Assembly: GCA_964462585.1 (NCBI GenBank)
Contig: CAYXAK010000033.1
Span: 1 to 21,120, forward strand
Length of the DNA stretch: 21,120 bases
Reading direction: 5' to 3'
DNA from: Halarsenatibacter sp964462585
GTDB taxonomy: Bacteria > Bacillota > Halanaerobiia > Halanaerobiales > Halarsenatibacteraceae
The first letter of the stretch is position 1. Each line of letters starts with the position of its first letter. Below, piece by piece: positions 1-6,846 of this stretch. Under the pieces are notes generated by a model. It was not told the DNA's origin and did no database searches. It was given only the letters and a program-made list of their open reading frames with translations. The translations under genes and the position numbers were made by a program.

Positions 1-59
1 CTAAGGATAATACTTCGAGGTTAAAAACTCATCTCCTGCCCTGAAGATATATAAGTTGA

Positions 60-818
60 TCACTCAGTGCCAAACCAGACCACTTCATCCTGGAAGCGTT
101 TAAAACCCAGATCTTCTGCCAGAGAGATCGAGGGGGAATTATCCGTCACAATATGCACATAGGGGATAAGCCCCATTTCTATTGTTTCCTTAAGCAGTTC
201 GACAGTTATGGCCGCAGCCAGCCCCTTCCGCCTGTGTTCCTTCAATGTATGAGCCATACCCAGCGATCCATCATCTCGCAGCAGGGCCCAGGATACAGGC
301 TGACCATCTTCATCTCTGATGGTATAGGCGGGATAATTTTTGATCATCCTTCGTATCCGGCTGACGGAATCCTTCTCATCTTCAGAACTGTAAGGATGAT
401 AGCGGGCCACAATTTCAGCTTCCTCTTCCCGCAGAGAGGTGATCTCGTGATCAGGTTCTTCATATGTAAAGTTCTCGGGAGGCAGATAGTAGAGATAGCA
501 GCGCTCATAGAATTCTATCCCCGATCTATCCCGCACCATCTCAAAATATCTGTCTCTCACCCCGGAGAATCTGGCCTCCCCTGCATTTAGGATGTCGTCA
601 ATCATCCTTTCAGCCGAGTCGAGAGCCTCCCTATCATCCAGAGAATTCACTATATACCACTGTTTCTTTGTCATAACATAACTTTTGATCTCTTCCCTGT
701 CATCGACATATACCTCGAAATCATCGCAAAGCTCCCTCACACCTATGGCATTGATATGAGCTATCCGATCATGAGAAAATATGCTCTCCAGCCTGTCATA
801 GTCCTGCAGTTTTTCCAT
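60..818 (-). CDS. GNAT family N-acetyltransferase (FR47/GLYAT-like C-terminal domain)
   Basis: A 252-residue cytoplasmic protein that probably moves an acetyl group from acetyl-CoA to an unknown amine. The acetyl-CoA pyrophosphate-binding loop is visible at residues 195-204 (HRRKGLAAAI), after a beta strand with GSLGMAHTL. It is followed by DNSPSISLAEDLGF, the Asn/Ser...LGF pattern of the FR47-like branch. The first 130 residues are a poorly conserved, very acidic domain that I cannot place. There is no signal peptide. The ATG at 818 has GAGGTG upstream, about 12 bases away, which is a little long. It is the last gene of a likely minus-strand group with the small membrane protein and the TspO relative, which do not reveal its substrate. 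The fold is well supported; the substrate is unknown. Confidence 0.85.
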   Translation of the reverse strand: MEKLQDYDRLESIFSHDRIAHINAIGVRELCDDFEVYVDDREEIKSYVMTKKQWYIVNSLDDREALDSAERMIDDILNAGEARFSGVRDRYFEMVRDRSGIEFYERCYLYYLPPENFTYEEPDHEITSLREEEAEIVARYHPYSSEDEKDSVSRIRRMIKNYPAYTIRDEDGQPVSWALLRDDGSLGMAHTLKEHRRKGLAAAITVELLKETIEMGLIPYVHIVTDNSPSISLAEDLGFKRFQDEVVWFGTE

Positions 819-890
819 AAAAATTTACAACACCTCACAGCCGTGTTATTGATTGTTTTCATTATTTGCTGTCATTTATTATTTATAATA

Positions 891-1268
891 TCAGGAGGCC
901 TCTTTGCCCCGCAGTCTGCTGATTATAGAATTTACAAACTGTGAATGGCGGCTGGCGACATAATCAATTATTACACCGTAGAGAATGCCGGCCAAAAAAG
1001 TCACATGATCGCCCAGTTCAGTTGTCAGATAAAAAGCCAGGGATACCATAAGGCCCAGAAAAGCACCCCGCAGCAGGGCCACCCTTCTCTTGCGGCTTGT
1101 GGCCAGACCTATCACAACCCCCATCAGCAACCTATTATACCATAAGGCCAGAAGATACATAAAATTTCCCCATAACCCGGTTCGGGCCCCGGCGCCAATA
1201 ATACAGACAACCCCCAGCAGAGCTCCCATTACAATCGAGGTCTTCATGCGCAGAGATACCACTGTCAT
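891..1268 (-). CDS. Small integral membrane protein of unknown function
   Basis: A 125-residue protein I do not recognise. It shows about four hydrophobic segments: residues about 8-27, 32-55, 67-85 and 90-105. Short basic stretches lie between them (TSRKRR near 58-63, and RLRGK at the C-terminus), so it is probably a small inner-membrane protein. The ATG at 1268 is preceded by AAAGGAG at a spacing of about 8 bases, which supports this start over the methionine a few codons later. It begins 20 bases after the TspO-like gene ends, so the two are probably translated from one message. I see no catalytic motif. The call as a real gene rests on the ribosome binding site, the spacing and the clear membrane pattern. 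Confidence 0.65.
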   Translation of the reverse strand: MTVVSLRMKTSIVMGALLGVVCIIGAGARTGLWGNFMYLLALWYNRLLMGVVIGLATSRKRRVALLRGAFLGLMVSLAFYLTTELGDHVTFLAGILYGVIIDYVASRHSQFVNSIISRLRGKEAS

Positions 1269-1288
1269 AGGAATTTCTCCTTTCCCGG

Positions 1289-2074
1289 TTAGAATTTCTG
1301 ATTCAGGCGCATTTTTTTGATGATAAGCCCCATTACGATCAGTCCAGCAGCAAGGGCGGCGGCAGCGGCAAAATTAACGCCTCCGGCCTCCTGCCAGCGG
1401 GCGGTGAATATACCGGTTAAAGCCCAGAGAACCACCAGAGCAAAAGCGATATCATTATATACGAACACCATATAGCCTGTTATAAAGAGTACGGCCACAA
1501 AAACAGCTGCCAGCCAGAAATCGTCGGACATTCCCAGCCGCCCCCAGTCCACGGCCACAGTATAGACTGTGACATTGGCCACAGTGGCGACGGAAATCCA
1601 GCCCAGATATACGCTGAATGGCAGCAGATATCGCCCCGGTGAGAATACCAGTCCCTGCAGTCGCCTATAAAGCCAGATTAATGAGAAGAGTATGCCCAGC
1701 ATGATGATAAGAGATAGCAGTATTTGATCATAATGCCAGCTGACAATCCAGAGACCGTTGAGCAGGGAAGATATGATAAAGGGCCAGCTTATTCTGACCA
1801 TAATCACTTCCGGCCTTTCCCATTTTTTCACAACTCCCCTGATCAAAAATATCAAAGTCCCGGCCAGAAGAAGATAGATAAGCCCCCAGATGGCAAAAGT
1901 AAATCCGGCAGGTGTAAAGGGGTTGGCATAGCGATCAGATATGGCTCCAGTTGTAATATCGTTGAGGGGTAGATAGTTGGCCAGGAAATTCATGGTGATC
2001 ATAAAAATATAGGCGGCTGTGCTCAAGACTGTGAGCCTGAGAACCCTGGACCTATCTCGCCTGAGATCTCTCAA
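1289..2074 (-). CDS. TspO/MBR-related tryptophan-rich membrane protein
   Basis: An integral membrane protein with about seven or eight hydrophobic segments, resembling the long bacterial relatives of the TspO/mitochondrial benzodiazepine receptor family. Visible family features are FTPAGFTFAIWGLIYLLL after the first segment, LNGLWIVSWHY in the middle, and PFSVYLGWISVATVANVT, which corresponds to the conserved Pro-Tyr/Trp/Asn region. Classical TspO is about 155-180 residues, so this 261-residue form is longer at the C-terminus. I chose the TTG at 2074 because AAAGGGG lies about 8 bases upstream. A GTG at 2092 would add six residues but has no ribosome binding site. TspO proteins bind porphyrins or act as sensors, but the ligand of this long branch is not known. 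It leads a probable operon with the small membrane protein and the acetyltransferase. Confidence 0.75.
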   Translation of the reverse strand: MRDLRRDRSRVLRLTVLSTAAYIFMITMNFLANYLPLNDITTGAISDRYANPFTPAGFTFAIWGLIYLLLAGTLIFLIRGVVKKWERPEVIMVRISWPFIISSLLNGLWIVSWHYDQILLSLIIMLGILFSLIWLYRRLQGLVFSPGRYLLPFSVYLGWISVATVANVTVYTVAVDWGRLGMSDDFWLAAVFVAVLFITGYMVFVYNDIAFALVVLWALTGIFTARWQEAGGVNFAAAAALAAGLIVMGLIIKKMRLNQKF

Positions 2075-2172
2075 AATAATTTCCCCTTTCACATCACATA
2101 ATTTTTTCTTTCTCAGTGTAATAATTGCATAAAAACTGCTGATTTCCTCTTTTTAGACGAAATTTAGCAGCC

Positions 2173-2211
2173 CTGAATCTCTTTTCGCTCTCCAGCAGGA
2201 AGGATTCAGGC
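2173..2211. repeat. Inverted repeat in the divergent intergenic region
   Basis: CCTGAATC at 2173-2180 is repeated exactly in inverted form as GATTCAGG at 2204-2211, with 23 bases between the arms. It lies between the divergent TspO-like gene (start 2074, minus) and the exported protein (start 2248, plus). There is no T-run next to it on either strand, so it does not look like a terminator. It could be a protein-binding site or a leader hairpin for the plus-strand gene. Confidence 0.4.
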
Positions 2212-2247
2212 CTCATATAGAGAATATTTATGGCAGGAGGAGATATA

Positions 2248-2766
2248 ATGGAAAGAATAATTCTCATATTTCTCATACTTGTTCTGATCTTCGGTTTGAG
2301 TGCTGATGACGTACCCATCGGTCTCAGGCCCGATGAGGAACCGGAAGTCGAAAGGGATAATATAACCGGACGTGAGAGAGTGGATGTCAGGGAAGATGAT
2401 GATATATACAGAGAATTTGAGGGTCATATAGCGGGAACTGCAGAGGTGAATGTGGAGAGCAGCACCGGCAATATATTCGTCAGATTTGAGAATTCAATAG
2501 CAGGCAACGCCACGGTCAACATCAGAGCAGAGAGGGGCGATGTCTATGTGAGCTTTGCCGATGATATCACCGGTGCTTCTGAGGTTAATGTGGAAAGCGT
2601 TAGGGGAGATGTCATTCTGATAGGAGATCGCAGCAGCTATGAATACTATCAGAGCCGCAATAATCTGCGCGTAAGTGCCGGGGGAGAGATAAGATACCGG
2701 ACGGGTTCGATTACAGACCTCATATCCCTTCCCGGCTCTCAGTTTGCCTCCCCAGCCATTTTCTGA
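2248..2766 (+). CDS. Small exported acidic protein with three 23-residue repeats
   Basis: A 172-residue protein I cannot assign to a named family. Residues 3-18 are a strong hydrophobic segment (IILIFLILVLIFGLSA) followed by DD, which reads as a signal peptide or membrane anchor. Residues about 27-60 are very acidic. From residue 65 three imperfect repeats follow with exact 23-residue spacing: VNV at 67-69, VNI at 90-92 and VNV at 113-115. Each runs through a Gly-Asp/Asn turn into a Val-rich strand, like the beta-solenoid repeats of DUF4097-type proteins. The ATG at 2248 has a perfect AGGAGG 8 bases upstream, so it is preferred over the ATG at 2230. The last 47 bases overlap the 3' end of argH on the other strand. 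It is the only plus-strand gene before thiT. Confidence 0.7.
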   Translation: MERIILIFLILVLIFGLSADDVPIGLRPDEEPEVERDNITGRERVDVREDDDIYREFEGHIAGTAEVNVESSTGNIFVRFENSIAGNATVNIRAERGDVYVSFADDITGASEVNVESVRGDVILIGDRSSYEYYQSRNNLRVSAGGEIRYRTGSITDLISLPGSQFASPAIF

Positions 2767-4150
2767 AATCCGCAATCTGCCTTTCGGCCTCTGCCGGAGC
2801 CGGGCCTCCGGTATGGTCTCTTCTCTCCACCGCCCTTTCAATTTTGAGATTCTCATACAGTTCCTCCAGGTCTATCTCCTCTGCCGGCAGTGGCAGCAGC
2901 TCCCGCCATTGACCGGCAGAGATCTCCTGCAGTTTTAGCTGGTTTTCCAGGGCATAGGTAACTATCTCGCCCACAATTTCATGGGCTCTGCGGAAGGGCA
3001 GCCCCAGGCGGGCAAGATAGTCCGCCAGCTCTGTGGCATTGACATATCCTTTTTCTGCAGCTTCGGCCATTTTATCCAGGTTAAAATCTATCTCGGCAAT
3101 AAATTCAGCCTGGATGATGAGGACTTCCTGCAGTGTATCGACCACAGCAAATACATTCTCCTTATCCTCCTGCAGATCCTTATTGTAGGCCAGCGGCAGC
3201 GATTTGAGCACATGGGCCAGCTGGGTGTAATTCCCCAGCATTTTGCCGCTCTTACCCCTTATCAATTCCGGTATATCGGGGTTTTTCTTCTGGGGCATAA
3301 TGCTGCTGCCCGTGGCCGCACTGTCGCTTATCTCCATAAAATCAAACTCCTGCGAGTTCCAGATCACCATCTCCTCGGCCAGAGAACTGAGATGGGTCAT
3401 GATTATGACCGCAGCATTGTGGAATTCCAGCAGATAATCGCGATCACTCACAGCATCCATCGAATTTAGGGCAGGTCCGGCAAAATCCAGCTTCTCTGCC
3501 GTCCATTCCCTGTCAACTGCAAATGTGGTTCCGGCCAGAGCTCCACTGCCCAGAGGGGAGGTGTTCATGCGCTCTTTTAAATCCCCCAGTCTGCCGTGAT
3601 CACGCTTCAGCTGCTGGCAGTGTGCTAAAAAATGATGGGCAAGTGTCACCGGCTGAGCCGCCTGCAGGTGGGTATAGCCGGGCATGATGGCTTCTACATG
3701 ATCCCCGGCCAGATCAAGCATCCGCTCGATCAAATCGGTTATGAGATCAGCTGTAATCGAGATCTGATCTTTCATATAGAGCTTCATATCCAGGGCGACC
3801 TGATCATTGCGGCTTCTGGCGGTATGCATTTTGCCGGCCAGATCACCGATCTCTTCCTGCAGCATACCTTCGACAAGGCTGTGAATATCCTCAGCCCCTG
3901 GCGGCAGCCGGGAAGCGCCGGCATCGTCTTCGGCAATTTCATCGAGTCTCTTCTCGACACAGTCCAGTCCTTCAAGTATCTTTTCACATTCACCCTCTTT
4001 AATTATACCCTGACGGGAGAGCATTTTCACATGAACTCTGCTCCCCTGAATGTCATAGGGATAAAGGCGAAAATCACTTGAGAGGGAAGAGTTGAAGGCG
4101 GCAAACTTCCCTCCCGTTTTTTCCTCAAAGCGTCCTCCCCAGAGTTTCAA
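2720..4150 (-). CDS. argH: Argininosuccinate lyase
   Basis: Cleaves argininosuccinate to arginine and fumarate, the last step of arginine synthesis; a cytoplasmic homotetramer of the fumarase/aspartase superfamily. The superfamily signature GSSIMPQKKNP is at residues 281-291 and carries the catalytic serine. Other conserved stretches are KLWGGRF at the N-terminus, HTARSRNDQVA at 109-119, YTHLQAAQP at 159-167 with the catalytic His, and DRDYLLEF near 237-244. The length of 476 residues is slightly above the usual 455-470. The start is a TTG at 4150 with GGAAAGGGG about 8 bases upstream, and the KLWGGRF start matches the family. It follows argG by 23 bases on the same strand. Its last 47 bases overlap the end of a convergent plus-strand gene. 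Confidence 0.97.
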   Translation of the reverse strand: MKLWGGRFEEKTGGKFAAFNSSLSSDFRLYPYDIQGSRVHVKMLSRQGIIKEGECEKILEGLDCVEKRLDEIAEDDAGASRLPPGAEDIHSLVEGMLQEEIGDLAGKMHTARSRNDQVALDMKLYMKDQISITADLITDLIERMLDLAGDHVEAIMPGYTHLQAAQPVTLAHHFLAHCQQLKRDHGRLGDLKERMNTSPLGSGALAGTTFAVDREWTAEKLDFAGPALNSMDAVSDRDYLLEFHNAAVIIMTHLSSLAEEMVIWNSQEFDFMEISDSAATGSSIMPQKKNPDIPELIRGKSGKMLGNYTQLAHVLKSLPLAYNKDLQEDKENVFAVVDTLQEVLIIQAEFIAEIDFNLDKMAEAAEKGYVNATELADYLARLGLPFRRAHEIVGEIVTYALENQLKLQEISAGQWRELLPLPAEEIDLEELYENLKIERAVERRDHTGGPAPAEAERQIADFRKWLGRQTESREGI

Positions 4151-4173
4151 TGTTTTAACCCCTTTCCAGCCAT

Positions 4174-5424
4174 TTATTTAGCCAGTCTCGCTATTTTCGA
4201 CGACACCTCTTCCTCTGCTTCTTTATGCTGCTGTTTTACAACCTGCAGGGGAAGCGACCAAATTTTGATAAAACCTGCAGCTGCACTGTGGTCAAAGCTG
4301 TCCTTGTGATCATAGCTGGCCAGCCCCAAATCATAGAGTGATCGGGATGATTTTCTGCCCGTGATCTGCATATTGCCCTTATGCAGTTTCATCTCTATCA
4401 CACCCGAAATGCTGGGAGCATAGCTGGACAGCATATTCTGCAGTGCCTGTCTTAGAGGTGAATGCCACAGCCCGTTATATACGAGCTCCGAATATTTTGG
4501 TCTGATTCTATCGAGGAAATGAAGTGACTCTCTGTCCAGAACCAGTTCGGACAGCTCCCTGTGGGCTCTGAGAAGTATGGTGGCAGCCGGCGCCTCGTAC
4601 AGCTCGCGCGATTTTATGCCCACAAGCCTGTTTTCCACCATATCGATTCTGCCGATACCATGTTCTGCTCCCAGTTCATTTAGCCTTTTGACTATCTGCA
4701 CCGAAGAGAGCCTGCTTCCGTTAAGGGCTATAGGTACACCCTCACTGAACTCCACCGCTATGCTCTCGGGCTCATCGGGGGCATCAACAGGGGCCTCCGT
4801 CCACTGAAATGCATCTTCAGGTGGGGCCTGATCCGGATCTTCCAGGGGACCGCATTCCACACTTACCCCCCATAGATTTTCATCTATGCTGTAGGGCGAA
4901 TCTTTGGTGGCTTTGACCGGTATGCCGTGTTCTTCTGCATACTCAAGCTCTTCATCCCTGGTGGTAAAACCCCAGTCCCTCAGCGGTGCTATTATTTCCA
5001 GATCAGGATCCAGAGCGGAAATCGCGGTCTCAAATCTCACCTGATCATTACCCTTTCCCGTACAGCCATGTGCAACTGCATCAATATCAAACCTGTTCGC
5101 GGCCTTCACCATCTCCTCTGCAATCAGAGGTCGGGCCAGCGCTGTGGCCAGAGGATATTTATTTTCATAGCGGGCCTGGATCTGCAGGGCCGCAAATACC
5201 TTATCCTCAATGAATTCCTCTTTGAGATCGGTGATGATAACATCGCTGGCACCGGTATTATATGCTTTTTTCTCCAGTTTCTGTGGCTCAAAATCCGCCT
5301 GTCCCAGATCAACAGTAAAAGTCACTATATCGGCATCGTATTTTTCCTGAAGCCATTTTATCGAAACCGAGGTATCGAGTCCTCCAGAATACGCAAGCAG
5401 TATGGAATCTATGGAATCGCTCAT
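4174..5424 (-). CDS. argG: Argininosuccinate synthase
   Basis: Joins citrulline and aspartate with ATP to form argininosuccinate, the second-last step of arginine synthesis. The ATP pyrophosphatase loop AYSGGLDTSVS is at residues 11-21, and the citrulline/aspartate-binding stretch HGCTGKGNDQVRFE at 119-132. PLATALARPL, and later SSVQIVKRLNELGAEHGIGR with KSRELYE, are also typical. The length of 416 residues fits the family (395-420). The ATG at 5424 has GGGAGG at 5433-5438, about 8 bases upstream. It is the first structural gene of argG-argH. The 490 bases upstream hold a promoter, a T-box leader and a short leader ORF, so expression is probably tied to tRNA charging. Confidence 0.97.
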   Translation of the reverse strand: MSDSIDSILLAYSGGLDTSVSIKWLQEKYDADIVTFTVDLGQADFEPQKLEKKAYNTGASDVIITDLKEEFIEDKVFAALQIQARYENKYPLATALARPLIAEEMVKAANRFDIDAVAHGCTGKGNDQVRFETAISALDPDLEIIAPLRDWGFTTRDEELEYAEEHGIPVKATKDSPYSIDENLWGVSVECGPLEDPDQAPPEDAFQWTEAPVDAPDEPESIAVEFSEGVPIALNGSRLSSVQIVKRLNELGAEHGIGRIDMVENRLVGIKSRELYEAPAATILLRAHRELSELVLDRESLHFLDRIRPKYSELVYNGLWHSPLRQALQNMLSSYAPSISGVIEMKLHKGNMQITGRKSSRSLYDLGLASYDHKDSFDHSAAAGFIKIWSLPLQVVKQQHKEAEEEVSSKIARLAK

Positions 5425-5520
5425 GATTTTTACCTCCCGTTATTTTGAATACTGATATCCACTGAATCGAACTAAACTTTTCAAGTTAAAATGATCATAT
5501 CTTTACCTTCGGGCAGCTTT

Positions 5521-5586
5521 CTATATTCTTTTCTGCCTGGATGCGCGCATACAGGCAGCCCCTGACAGATAGAAGGGAACAGCCAT
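5521..5586 (-). CDS. Putative 21-residue leader peptide upstream of argG
   Basis: A short ORF reading MAVPFYLSGAACM followed by RASRQKRI and a TAG stop. It lies between the T-box terminator and argG. Its ATG is preceded by a near-perfect AAAGGAGGAG at a spacing of about 8 bases, better than most genes here. Three arginine codons of three different kinds (CGC, AGG, AGA) lie in its last eight codons. The second half of the ORF contains a long inverted repeat. This is what a translated arginine-sensing leader could look like, but I know of no described example of this exact layout. It may instead be a chance ORF. Confidence 0.45.
   Translation of the reverse strand: MAVPFYLSGAACMRASRQKRI
5533..5558 (-). 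repeat. Perfect hairpin inside the arg leader ORF
   Basis: CTGCCTG at 5533-5539 and CAGGCAG at 5552-5558 are exact inverse complements. Between them is the self-complementary ATGCGCGCAT at 5541-5550, so an extended stem with one internal mismatch can form. It contains an arginine codon of the leader ORF. No T-run follows on the minus strand, so it is not an intrinsic terminator. It could be a stability element or half of a switch. Confidence 0.5.
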
Positions 5587-5632
5587 GTTTTAACTCCTCC
5601 TTTTTGTGAACTGCGTGCAGTTTAATAAATAT

Positions 5633-5880
5633 AAAAATCCGCCCCCTGTCCGGATTCTGGACAAGAGACGGATTGGTTTCCGCGATACCACTCTAACTTG
5701 ATCACCTTCAGGATGAAAGCGATCCACTCTAACCTTTAACGCCGGTCTGCGGCCCTCACCCCGTCTAAAAGACGGGAGAGAGCAGTCTCCAGAGCTCGCG
5801 TTCATTCCGCCCATCCACCGGTCTTCCACCACCACCGGCTCGCTGGAGGAGAGGAGCAGAATTACTCTAATTCCTTCCAC
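5633..5880 (-). promoter_or_regulatory. T-box riboswitch leader of the argGH operon
   Basis: A transcribed leader that binds an uncharged tRNA and then lets RNA polymerase pass a terminator. On the minus strand, Stem I carries the loop-E AGTA (5863-5866) facing GAA (5801-5803), closed above by a 9-bp helix, ATTCTGCTC with GGGCGGAAT. The specifier follows GAA: read directly it is CGC (Arg, 5798-5800); read one base later it is GCG (Ala, 5797-5799). A 7-bp hairpin sits at 5760-5776, and an 11-bp Stem III at 5700-5724. The antiterminator core is GAGTGGTATCGCGG (5680-5693), close to the canonical GGGTGGTACCGCG; its TGGT would pair with a tRNA ending in A73-CCA. The terminator follows at 5636-5674. 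The argGH context favours arginine, but the specifier is my inference. Confidence 0.9.
5636..5674 (-). terminator. Intrinsic terminator of the T-box leader
   Basis: A 16-bp uninterrupted stem (AATCCGTCTCTTGTCC with GGACAGGGGGCGGATT, including a few G-T wobbles) with a 7-base loop. It is followed by a T-rich tract on the minus strand. Its 5' arm overlaps the antiterminator (TCCG and CTCT), as expected for mutually exclusive T-box structures. Confidence 0.9.
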
Positions 5881-5915
5881 GACATTATTTTATATCGCTT
5901 TTTATCGTTTTTTGT

Positions 5916-5944
5916 ATTATAACTCAAATAAAGAATTTAATCAA
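5916..5944 (-). promoter_or_regulatory. Promoter of the arg operon leader
   Basis: On the minus strand: -35 box TTGATT (5939-5944), a 17-base spacer, and a perfect -10 box TATAAT (5916-5921). Transcription should start near 5909, about 30 bases before the T-box Stem I. It lies just downstream of the deformylase stop codon. Confidence 0.8.
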
Positions 5945-5963
5945 GGCAAATGCCGCCCTATTT

Positions 5964-6485
5964 TCATAAATCAGCAAATCTCCTCTCCCATTCCTCCCTC
6001 ATCACGATATTCTCCCCTTCTGCAGTTCTCTTTCCGAGATGGTCTGTGGCCAGAATACCGTGCAGATGATCGATTTCATGCTGAAACAGCTCAGACATCT
6101 CCTCCTCGAATAGTTCTTCTCTGCTTTCTCCCCGGCCATCTTCAAATTCAACTTCAATTCTGGTATGGCGCCGGATTCTGACAAAGAATGAGAGATCAAA
6201 GCTGAAACAGCTGTCCCAGACAGAAAATTTATCTTCACTCATGTTCACAATATCAGGGTTTACCATGATTAGCTCCTTATCTCCACTGTCACAGTATATG
6301 ACCTGCTTATGATACCCGATCTGAGGGGCGGCCAGAGCCCTTCCCATATTATTCTGGCCCTGAAGATGATGCAGTGTATCGCGCAGATCTGATATTATCA
6401 TCTCCAGCTCCCCGTCAAAATCGTCAATTTCATCGGCCTCACGGCGCAGGCCGGGGTGCCCGAGCATCAGTACATCTCTCAGCAA
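5964..6485 (-). CDS. Divergent peptide deformylase
   Basis: A 173-residue member of the peptide deformylase family, metal-dependent enzymes that remove the formyl group from the initiator methionine of new proteins. The three family motifs are present but altered. Motif 1 is GRALAAPQ at 48-55, with Ala for the second Gly. Motif 2 is DSCFS at 91-95, where classical enzymes have EGCLS; the metal-ligand Cys93 is kept. Motif 3, QHEIDH, at 135-140 is intact, with His136, Glu137 and His140. The metal site is therefore complete. The start is a TTG at 6485, with GGAGG 7 bases upstream. It follows abrB by 17 bases rather than sitting with fmt or priA. It may be a second, specialised deformylase, so I give no gene symbol. 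Confidence 0.85.
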   Translation of the reverse strand: MLRDVLMLGHPGLRREADEIDDFDGELEMIISDLRDTLHHLQGQNNMGRALAAPQIGYHKQVIYCDSGDKELIMVNPDIVNMSEDKFSVWDSCFSFDLSFFVRIRRHTRIEVEFEDGRGESREELFEEEMSELFQHEIDHLHGILATDHLGKRTAEGENIVMREEWERRFADL

Positions 6486-6502
6486 AAAAATACCTCCTCA
6501 AT

Positions 6503-6763
6503 CTAACTGCTTTCATCTCTTTTACTTTCCACTATTTCCAGACAGCTTCCACAGATTCTTTTGCCCCGGTGTGCTATCGTATCATTTATCTCACCGCAGA
6601 ATATACAGCCGGGCTGATATTTTTTTAAGATTATCTCACCATCATCTCCCACGAAAATTTCCACGGATTCGTTCTCTTCCATATGCATTTTCTTTCTCAT
6701 CTCTTTGGGAATGGAAACAGACCCCAGTTCATTGAGCCTTCTAACAATACCCGTACCCTTCAC
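6503..6763 (-). CDS. abrB: AbrB/SpoVT-type transition-state regulator with a zinc-binding tail
   Basis: An 86-residue DNA-binding regulator. Residues 1-50 form the swapped-hairpin AbrB domain (GIVRRLNELGSVSIPKEMRK, then EIFVGDDGEIILKKY). Residues 53-74 hold CxxC at 53/56 and CxxC at 71/74, a probable zinc ribbon as seen in clostridial AbrB proteins. B. subtilis AbrB lacks these cysteines. I chose the GTG at 6763 because GGGGGAGG ends about 8 bases upstream and because the MKGTGIVRRL start matches the family; reading further upstream has no support. A strong promoter and a 17-base hairpin lie in front of it. It probably forms an operon with the deformylase 17 bases downstream. The targets cannot be told from sequence. 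Confidence 0.88.
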   Translation of the reverse strand: MKGTGIVRRLNELGSVSIPKEMRKKMHMEENESVEIFVGDDGEIILKKYQPGCIFCGEINDTIAHRGKRICGSCLEIVESKRDESS

Positions 6764-6792
6764 AGGACTCACCTCCCCCGGCGGAATCCGCA

Positions 6793-6809
6793 CCTGACAT
6801 GCTGTCAGG
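6793..6809 (-). repeat. Hairpin in the abrB leader
   Basis: CCTGACA and TGTCAGG (7-bp perfect arms, 3-base loop) lie between the predicted start of transcription (near 6840) and the abrB ribosome binding site. No T-run follows. It may be an operator for autoregulation or an mRNA structure. Confidence 0.45.
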
Positions 6810-6846
6810 CAAAGCAAAAAATTATATTTCCATCTATAATACTGTA

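Noticed and set aside
2094..2318. Minus-strand open frame of 74 codons upstream of the TspO-like gene
   Set aside because: It overlaps the well-supported start of the exported protein on the other strand, has no ribosome binding site and shows no recognisable protein features.
5442..5460. TGAATACTGATATCCA upstream of argG as an ArgR box
   Set aside because: It keeps only part of the ARG-box symmetry (TGAAT...ATTCA), has one copy, and lies far downstream of the only good promoter.
5590..5880. Minus-strand open frame of 96 codons in front of argG
   Set aside because: It is the T-box leader itself; its length is chance, and its codons follow RNA stems rather than a protein.
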